From: Choristoneura fumiferana
Taxonomy: Eukaryota > Arthropoda > Insecta > Lepidoptera > Tortricidae
Assembly (NCBI RefSeq): GCF_025370935.1
Contig: NC_133481.1
Span: 5,599,686 to 5,663,685 of the forward strand
Direction: 5' to 3'
DNA: 64,000 bases
In this document: piece by piece, positions 56,601-64,000 of the stretch
How positions within the stretch are numbered: the first letter of the stretch is position 1
How the letters are laid out: every line of letters begins with the position of its first letter
Notes under the pieces: generated by a model
Database searches by the model: none
What the model was told of the DNA's origin: nothing
What the model saw: the letters and a program-made list of their open reading frames with translations, nothing else
Position numbers and translations under genes: made by a program

Positions 56601-56840
56601 TCATTCGTTTCTATTTTTTTTTACAAGAGAAAATTAAAGCGTTGGTGTCCTCTTGGTCCCCCTTATTCGGTGAAGTTGAACAAATGATTAGATTGCAAAA
56701 AAATCAAGGGTAAATAAATGAAACATGTATCCCCCTGTATGTGCGGCCGTTGAAACACCCTCATCTATATATTTTGCCCCTAAATTCACGGACAATCACC
56801 CATATTGGCAACCCTCATGTCTCACTAAGAGTAAAATACA

Positions 56841-57015
56841 TACCGTAAACTCAGGCCCAAGTCACGTCATCTAGGAGGTTCATCGCAGCCTAATCCAATA
56901 GAAAATGCTCGATGAACCTCCTAAACGTTAGCAGTTCTGTAATTGTTCGAAATGTTAATAAGTCCGTTTGGACTATTGATGAACGCTAGGACTATAGAAA
57001 CCTGAGTTTACGGTA
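56841..57015. mobile_element. MITE, 15-bp perfect TIR
   Basis: TACCGTAAACTCAGG at the left and CCTGAGTTTACGGTA at the right. An inner pair, AGGAGGTTCATCG and CGATGAACCTCCT, forms a second hairpin (56874-56929). Confidence 0.85.
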
Positions 57016-57587
57016 CCTACGAGAGCACCGAACACGAAAAATTTGAAAAAGGAACAAGCTCCGAATGGTCTAGTGACCCCTATAACAGACAAACTTAAAA
57101 AGTATTGTACACAGTCTTATGCAAGTACCTAAAGTACCTACTCTACACATAATGCCTTGGTCAAAAGTTATCTAATTCTTAAAGAAATCTAGTACTTAAG
57201 TAATATTATTATCTTTACGTAATCATAAACGCGTAGGTAGGTACTTGTCGTGTTAAAGTGGTTTGTGGTCTGTTTGATAATTTTGATATCAAAGGAAGAT
57301 CAACAACACTTGCTAATTTGTACCTGTAACACGGCTACGTAAGTGAATACACGCGTAAACCATTTTAGTCAGCATTATGTTATGTTCCACTCAACCACAC
57401 GAACTACAGGGTTCCAGTTATATTAATAATTATGGCTATGGCTTCTCATTTCGAACACTAATATCAGTAAATTGCGGACTGAAAATGTAAGTAAGACCCT
57501 TCAATGAAATATTATTATACGCAATTGGTAATATCTTCCTCTTGTACCTATCTACGAGTACACGCATTCTAGCAAATTATTTATTAG

Positions 57588-57897
57588 TTCATCATCATCC
57601 CAGCCAACATACGTCCCACTGCAGGGCACAGGCCTCCTCTCAGAATAAGAGGGCTTGGGCAGTAGTTCCCACGCGGGCCCAGTGCGGATTGGGAACTTCA
57701 CACACACCGGTGAATTGCTTCGCGGGGTTGTGCAGGTTTCCTCACGATGTTTTCCTTCACCATAAAGCTCGTGGTAAAGTTCAAATGTAATTCCGCACAT
57801 GAATTTCGAAAAACTCAGAGGTGCGAGCCGGGGTTTAAACCCACGATCCTCTACTTGAGAGGCCATAGGTCAAAACCACTCGGCCACCGCGGCTTAC
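57588..57897 (-). mobile_element. SINE type 3, essentially complete
   Basis: On the minus strand the tRNA-like head (57826-57897) has an A-box-like GGTGGCCGAGTGGTTTTGAC and a B box GGTTTAAACCC, then the body TTTCGAAATTCATGTGCGGA and GAAGTTCCCAATCCGCACTG, and the tail GAGGAGGCCTGTGCCCTGCA with GGGATGATGATGA. It is the reference copy for the fragments elsewhere. Overlapping ORFs on both strands are not genes. Confidence 0.85.
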
Positions 57898-57945
57898 TTA
57901 TTTAATAGTTATGATACCTATAGATCATTTGTGATAATCTAGGTC

Positions 57946-58030
57946 ACCCCGGCTCGCACCTCTGAGTTTTTCGAAATTCATGTGCGGAATTACATTTGGA
58001 ACTAACATCGTGAGGAAACCTGCGAAAGTA
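57946..58030 (+). mobile_element. SINE type 3 fragment
   Basis: CGGCTCGCACCTCTGAGTTT, TTCATGTGCGGAATTACATT and CGTGAGGAAACCTGCG. A short proximal-body piece in the opposite orientation to its neighbour. Confidence 0.7.
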
Positions 58031-58411
58031 GTTTATTTTAAGTAACTACTTCAAGGTACGAGATTCGGACAGAAATAATATACGCCTATTTATGTTTAAG
58101 AGCTATTTTTCTCTAACGGAACTTTGCAAGCTCTTAAATAGTCTTTAATCAATCTGTTCTTTCTTAGGTTATTTTGAATTCTATTACATTAAAGTACTAG
58201 CATATTCATAAAATCATAATATTAGCGACACGTAATTAAGTAGCTTTTCGTTTCGTCAGTTTCGTTTCGTCAAATTACTGTCTTTATTAATATTACCGAA
58301 ATTATTGAAGAATCTAATGAGAAAACCTGGCTTCCATCGTTATTAGTATGATTTATTAGTTACTAAAATAGAAAGTATTTTTTATACCAAAAAATCTTGT
58401 AGGTACCTATT

Positions 58412-59625
58412 AGGGTAGGGTAGGGAGGTAGGGAGGGGCATGTTGAGCAAGCGGGTAAGTTGGTCAATTAAAATATCTCCAAAACTAAACATGTGACGCG
58501 AACTCAATATGGCGGAAAGCGAGGCCTGCAGGAGAACATAATCCACCATTACCGATTACCACGTTGTGCAAGAATTATTAGCAGGCTTCTTTTTTTTCTG
58601 ACAAAAAAAACTGAACTGTAGTATCTTTCTCCTAAAATTGCAAGGACAGATGTCTCAGGAAAGCATTAGTACTGCAAATTTACCTTTCTATTGTGTTTTG
58701 CCTGTGTTATTAACGTAGCAGTACTCATTTTATTATAAACTAACATTTCCTAAAAAAGGTGGCAGGGGGCTAGTTGGTCAGTTAACGGGGCTTGTTGGGC
58801 ATTACAAATACAATATTAAAAGAATGACGTTGACTAGATATTTCAAAATTAAACAATCCCAGTACGGTAGTCCAACGATAGGCTACGTCAGACCATGGTA
58901 GGTTTTTTCTGAAAAAAAGTGTTTATTCGATTATAAATAGGTGAAGCTTACATAGATTATTAGGTACCTAGAAATAAAGCCGACTTAAAAGTGGTTCACG
59001 AGTCAAAAACTCCCTGAATATATCCTTGATTATAAGGGCTGTTTCACTATCCATTGATTAGCGTTAACCGACGGTTAAATGTGATGCCGTCTCCGTCTAT
59101 TCGAACAAAACAAATAGAGACGGCATCACACCTAACCGCCAGTTAATACTAATCAATGGATGGTGAAACAGCCCCTAAGTCTGATTATTGTTTTTTGGTA
59201 AAAATAAATAAATACGAGCGATAAATGTGATGTGTGAGGAGATTACGAGAGGGTTACATCAAGCCGTGGATAGAAAAAGCCTGAAAAAGAAGAAGAAAAG
59301 GAGAATTTTTAATTATGTAATTCTTACCTTGCCTAACTTTTCTCATAAGTACTCATGCTCAAGTTATATCATACTCATGCTCAAGTTACCTCACTGTCGA
59401 GGCAAGCTGGGCAAGTCTGACTTTAGTCACTTAAGATAATTATTATGCTAAACTAGGTATACAGAGCAGAAAAAAAACAGTCAGAAGTCATTTATTCCAA
59501 GATAAATTCCCCTACAATCAAAGCAGGTAAGTACGTATCATATTACTAATGCAAACCATCATGATATGAGAAAAAGGTGATAAATACTAAATTGCTTAAT
59601 GTGCCCCCTCTCTACCTCACCTTAT
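58412..59625. mobile_element. 1.2-kb TIR element, transposase remnant possible
   Basis: GGTAGGGAGGGGCATGTTGA at the left and, inverted, TTAATGTGCCCCCTCTCTACC at the right. An inner GGGGCTTGTTGGGCATTAC at about 58784 repeats the TIR motif. A MITE is nested at 59036-59175. At 59230-59320 the plus frame reads E-E-I-T-R-G-L-H-Q-A-V then S-L-K-K and R-I-F-N, loosely like the psq helix-turn-helix of pogo-type transposases, but K-rich damage interrupts it. Confidence 0.5.
59036..59175. mobile_element. Palindromic MITE with TAA target duplication (nested)
   Basis: GGGCTGTTTCACTATCCATT at the left and AATGGATGGTGAAACAGCCCC at the right pair throughout, around GACGGCATCACA/TGTGATGCCGTC. TAA at 59033-59035 and 59176-59178 is the likely 3-bp duplication, as for PIF/Harbinger. 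Confidence 0.85.
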
Positions 59626-59837
59626 CAAAACAAAACTTGTTACATTTGCATATTAGTATTAGGTGCGCTTGCGGCGGAGCTAGGGAAATCTATGAAACTG
59701 TCACCGAAAATCCAGGTTGAACGATTAACGATTTTTTAAATGCTCGACTGTGCAAGTGTCCCTTAGTTACTTTACTTGGTCTTATACATAGCTGTGTAGG
59801 TAGTTTAATTAAAGACGTTATGTCTTCTATTTTTAGG

Positions 59838-60225
59838 GTTCCGTGCCCAACGGGTAACCGTGATAGGTATTTAGGTAGGTATATAGGTAGGTATTTCTGT
59901 CGCTATGAAAACAAATACTAAAAACAACTCCCATACTACAAATGTGATTATTTGCCATTTTTTACTAGATATTAATAACAGCACAACAGGTGGACGCTTG
60001 AAGTATTTACAGAATATTTAGTTGTATATTCAATTTAAAAAAAAATCAATTAATTAAGGCTCCCATCTTCGATCATCAATAGCTCCCATAAATAAAACGT
60101 TGTTTTTTTGCCACCGGGACACGTGAAACCAAAAAAAAGGTTATAATTATAGAGTCTAATGTTGTTTAGATAATGGTACGGAACCTTTCGTACGCGAGTC
60201 AGACTCGCACTTGACCGGTTTTTAT
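59838..60225 (+). mobile_element. Lepidopteran 'ggttccgtgccc' repeat, full-length
   Basis: Starts AGGGTTCCGTGCCCAACGGG and ends GGTACGGAACCTTTCGTACG with CGAGTCAGACTCGCACTTGA and CCGGTTTTT. Start and end GGTTCCG/CGGAACC are inverted. It gives both ends for the partial copies at 9189, 34475 and 45501. Confidence 0.7.
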
Positions 60226-60288
60226 TCTAAGCTAAAATGGTAACTAAACTACCTAAATGAAATGAAAAAGTAAAGTTATATACTTAGG

Positions 60289-60444
60289 TACCATCAGCCA
60301 AATAAGTGGTCTATCAATTTTTAAACAAGTTCCTACCAAATTAATATGTCGCTAAGGTCGAATTTTCAAGTTGACAGACACGTTTTGTGACATGCAAACG
60401 ATTATCAACTTTAGGGTGGTAGACCACATATTTGGCTGATGGTA
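60289..60444. mobile_element. MITE, ~25-bp TIR
   Basis: TACCATCAGCCAAATAAGTG and GTCTATCAA at the left are inverted as GGTGGTAGACCACATATTTG and GCTGATGGTA at the right, 156 bp. Confidence 0.85.
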
Positions 60445-61892
60445 CGTACCTATATCTACCTAACAATAATCTCTGTTGTTAAATCGATTCTGGAAAGATA
60501 CTAATACCCACCTAGTCTTACACAAGCTAAATTTTATAACTTTTCTAAAAATAATAAAAGTGTTTTGCTGTTTCAAGTTCCTTCTTACTTTATATCTAGA
60601 ACACTAACTCCCACGTAAAACGACTTAAACGTCGTATAGAAAGCATTCATTTTCGGATCATCCCATTTTTTCCGCTTGTGAAATCTTTCAGTAAAAAGCA
60701 AAAGGGATTATAACGGAATTTATAGAACCTACGTAGGTAAGCTTTCGGCAGTAACTTGTGAAGTAATCGGAAAAAGCGAAGGAGCCTTGGAAAATTATTT
60801 TCGAGGGTGACCATCAAACAACTGTTACGATTCGCGACCTTAGTACCGTTCGCTAGAGAAACTTCGCGTAACATAAAGGAAGTTTTATGGACCGATAAAG
60901 ACCTTTTGAAGGGTCTCCGGTAGAAATGAGCGTGTTCTTACTTTCGCTTAGCGCTCTCAAAATGACTACAAAATTCAGACGATGCTTACTCAACTGTACA
61001 TAAAACAGATGCTTTTATCGGATCGCTTACGGAAAATGGCCTTCCTTGTCCTTATGAAGACCGCATCCTTTAGCATGAAATGTTAGTTTTATGTAAACCT
61101 AGCGAAACTTTAGGTAGATACTTAAATATTTTTCTTTAATATTGAGAATCTATGGGTAGGTAAGATTTCTTCTCAGTTAAAAAAAGCCTGACATTCTTCA
61201 AAACCGTACAGCCAAGCCTTAGTTTCGTTTACGAGTTTACGTCAATTTAACTTCAACCAAGCTGTCAGACAACTCGAACAAATTAGATGAGAAAAATTGC
61301 AGGATTTGGCACAAGCGGCTTCTAATAAATGGCCAGTTCTAAAAGTAATTTCGAATGTTACAGTTTTAAGTACAACTGAGTTGTTGAAGCTACGAGTACC
61401 TATAACTTGCTCTCGAGTACAAATTCTCAAATTATCGAGGAGTGCCGGCTTAAGGTATAGGCTTTTGGATAGCTAGTTTTCGAACAGTGGTAATTAAATA
61501 CGAACGTTATGAGACCATCACCGGTAGCGCAGGTGCTAAGCGTAACGACCCTTAATTACCGCCGTGGATGTCGAAACGTGTAATACCGACAGCAGTGGCT
61601 CCACATTTTCGATTAAACGAAGGATTGATTTTGATCTTTATTAAGGCACTTTTCTTCGAATTTCTTTCAAACCCAGTACTTACTGGCTTAAAGTTATGTC
61701 TGGGTGAATAACTGGAAACGGCGTCGTTCACTGCAAAAGCTCGATTGCTTTGAACTATGACAAACGTTTAAACACAGCTACGTATTGATATTTGAATTTG
61801 TGAAAGACAGGAGTTAACACGGGTGCCGGGTGGCTCTAATGAGCTGTGACCTACCTAGACTTTACCTAGGTATCAAAGTAAAATAAAACCCA
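60445..61892. other. Unique-looking stretch without a supported gene
   Basis: ORFs here are under 76 codons and featureless. 61440-61620 is non-repetitive and GC-balanced, with GGTAATTAAATACG and CCTTAATTACCG, which are TAAT-core motifs in inverted arrangement. Confidence 0.35.
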
Positions 61893-62130
61893 AGGGAAAA
61901 CTCGAGATTGGGAAATTTAGCGAATCGAAAAATAGCTTGTGAAAAAATCTACTTTCGGAAAAAAAATACTATCAGGGAAATATTAGATTGGGAAATTTTG
62001 CGAATGGAAAAATAGCTTCTGAAAAAATCTACTTTCGGAAAAAAAGACTATCAGGAAAAGATTAGACTGGGAAATTTTACGAATGGAAAAAAAGCTTGCA
62101 GTAAAATTCGATTTTCGGAAAATCATCGCC
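61893..62130 (+). repeat. Minisatellite, three units of 79-81 bp
   Basis: Units begin at 61893, 61974 and 62053. Each has AGATTGGGAAATTT, GCGAATGGAAAAATAGCTT, a TGAAAAAATCTACTTTCGGA block and an ACTATC end. The third unit diverges in its last 25 bases. Confidence 0.85.
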
Positions 62131-62349
62131 ACACTGGCACGAGTGAAATAGTGATATGTACTAAGATGTCACCTATATACATTGAACGAAGTAGATATAA
62201 TTATTTTCAAGTAAATTATTGAGGTAAAAAGCAGCTGACTGCGTTTCGGGCCACGTAAACTATATAGGGTTCCGGTATTGTTATGTGGCAAATATTCAAT
62301 GGCATCTTTTGCCACAGGAATTGTTTAATTTTCCGGGATAGAAACTATT

Positions 62350-62622
62350 ATTCCTTCCCAGGTTCATAGACTATGTTCATACCAAATTTTATTTAAATTG
62401 GTTCAGCAGTTTAAGCTTGAAAAGGTAACAAACAGACAGACATACAGAGTTCTTTTCACATTTATATTTATTTGTTTCGAAGTTGTAAATTATCTTGAAA
62501 AGCCTATGCAGGCTTGGGGTGTAAAGGTAAGTTGTCTCGGAGCAGACAGAGAGACAAACGGATATGGCGAAACTGTAAGGGTCAGAACCCTTTATACCAT
62601 TTTGGCGACGGAATCCTAAAAA
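62350..62622. mobile_element. LINE tail and reversed ggttccg-family fragment
   Basis: 62350-62470 (plus): TACCAAATTTTATTTAAATT, GGTTCAGCAGTTTAAGC and ACAGACAGACATACAGAGTT are LINE 3'-tail blocks. 62525-62622 (minus): GACAAACGGATATGGCGAAA, GTCAGAACCCTTTATACC and ACGGAATCCTAAAAA are the inverse of 3705-3790. Confidence 0.55.
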
Positions 62623-64000
62623 CAATCATATTCAAATTATTTTTGATAAAATCTCCCCAGCACGTTTAAGTAACGATGATTCCTGTAATATCTCGGAGGT
62701 TTCGAGACAGCGCTCGCCGGCCCGTGTGCTCCGGGACTCTCTGCAGCCACTTCGGTGTATTTAATTCGAACCTTTGACTGTGACTGCTCAAGTGGTCATT
62801 CCGTATTCCGATCCTGGGGTCGGACAGTGCTCCGTTCCTGTTATGACTGCCTGCTGTTAACTACCGCTCATTACTTTTATAACAGCTTTGCGGATATCGA
62901 TTTTCATTTAACTCTCCTTAAACAGGTCGTTATGGCAGCGTGTTTATAAGTAAAGTGCCGTCGACCGTCGAAGGGCAATATTGCGCTTTGTGCTACCGCA
63001 TATAAAGGGTGATTAATGGCTGATGTGGTGCACAAAGCAAGTTCTTTGTTGTTTGGCAAATATTTGATCCCGTGCCGACAGCGTAATCCATTCTTTTTGA
63101 TATCATTCCTGGTCGATATCGACTGTATAAGTGGGCTCCGCCTGGACGTGCAGTTAATGGTCCTCGGGATTTAGTGGTAGTGTATCCGTCGGGATGCCCA
63201 TACATAGTTGATCCCTCCGCGAACGCCTCAGCTACAGCATGCTTGTACACTTAACTTATTCTTTTGAAGTCTGATATACCCTACAGTAATGCGAGGGTAA
63301 CTAAAATGAAATTGCTTTGATACGAATATTCTATTATTTGGTGGTTTTGCTGAAATTTTTGTACATTCATAATTATCATTCATTTGCTATATTTTTACAT
63401 ATAGTATACGCCGTACACGGTTTACAAAGTGATACGGGTTTTTAGAGCTTAGTAGACAGATATCGCATCGGTAATTGACACCTCCCTATTTAGTAGGAGG
63501 CCGATTTGGCGTCCGTAATTAACCAATGTATGGACAGGTAATTTATCCCCCCGACATCACAGCAGCGCAATATGCAACTCTATCGGCTTACTCTACGAGT
63601 AAATAACGACTCTTTACATTTGTTAATCATGTGGTTAGACTCCATAATTTCTGCCAATCTAATAGCTACTCGCGTCGAAATATGTGCGGTCAGAATGAGT
63701 ACAAACGAAAAATCAATTTATAGCTTCAGGCTATGAATTTGGCTTTTCATCCTAATCATAAATCATGTTTCAATAAGTTGCTAATCAGAAACCCAACATA
63801 TATATCTAACTGTATAACCGTGACCTACAAACAGTCTCGAACAGATAATTGGACATAAAAGTAGCTCAGAAAGGTTGATTTATAAACTTTTGGAATGAAA
63901 GGCATTAATAATGGATGTAACAAAAAGCCTACAATAATAGCACGAAAAGCTAAGAGGACGAAGCACGAAGACGAAGAGTTTATAGCGCTAAAGAAACATT
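62623..64000. other. Unique, GC-balanced stretch without a supported gene
   Basis: 62660-63250 is free of the window's repeat families and has near-balanced composition with several ORFs (plus 62755-62949, minus 62993-63250), none with a recognisable domain. Candidate regulatory or untranslated DNA. Confidence 0.35.

Noticed and set aside
57542..57866. ORFs of 82 and 104 codons on opposite strands
   Set aside because: Both lie within the complete type-3 SINE.

Overview
The window is A+T-rich, intron- and repeat-dominated animal DNA. The repeat families are those of moths and butterflies (Lepidoptera): tRNA-headed SINEs, many short inverted-repeat elements, Helitron-like tails ending in CTAG, and RTE/jockey-like LINE tails. 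This assignment rests on recalling those families; no search was run, and the species cannot be named. No prokaryotic signals were seen.

Only one host gene is well supported: the last coding exon of a kekkon-like LRR/Ig single-pass membrane protein at 1-1185 on the plus strand. It is followed by a 3' UTR with AATAAA signals at 1479 and 1557. The rest appears to be intergenic or very long intron. A weak candidate promoter with a first-exon ORF lies at 47.76-48.43 kb, and an exon-like GC-rich fragment lies at 55.13-55.26 kb on the minus strand. Several non-repetitive, GC-richer patches (about 40.5, 49.5, 53.2, 61.5 and 62.7-63.25 kb) could be regulatory DNA, which is inference.

Layout. 1-2.3 kb: gene end and UTR. 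2.3-5.4 kb: cluster of MITE, LINE remnant, SINE and lepidopteran interspersed repeats. 5.4-8.9 kb: mostly featureless. 8.9-12.9 kb: palindromic MITEs, a long foldback, three Helitron-like tails, and a 122-bp tandem array inside one of those elements. 16,305-22,332 and 22,433-31,005: two near-identical copies of one ~6 kb segment separated by exactly 100 Ns. This is most simply two haplotypes of one locus left in the scaffold.

The second copy carries a 2,591-bp insertion (23,135-25,725) flanked by an 8-bp duplication GATAAAAT. On its minus strand this insertion holds two exon-like pieces that splice into the first half of a THAP-type zinc finger, so it looks like a degenerate P-element-like or other THAP transposon that is polymorphic between the haplotypes. 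31-46.6 kb: SINEs, TAA-flanked and other MITEs, a third (inverted) copy of a repeat found in the duplicated segment, and a 367-bp TIR element. 46.6-52.4 kb: comparatively clean sequence. 52.4-60.5 kb: the densest nest, with an RTE LINE 3' end, a SINE split by a TA-flanked MITE, a ~500-bp long-TIR element, a GC-rich TIR element with two further insertions, an inverted SINE pair, and a 1.2-kb TIR element with a possible psq-type helix-turn-helix remnant. 60.5-64 kb: mostly unique sequence with a three-unit ~80-bp minisatellite.

Most open reading frames outside the first exon are random or repeat-derived. No complete gene lies inside the window.
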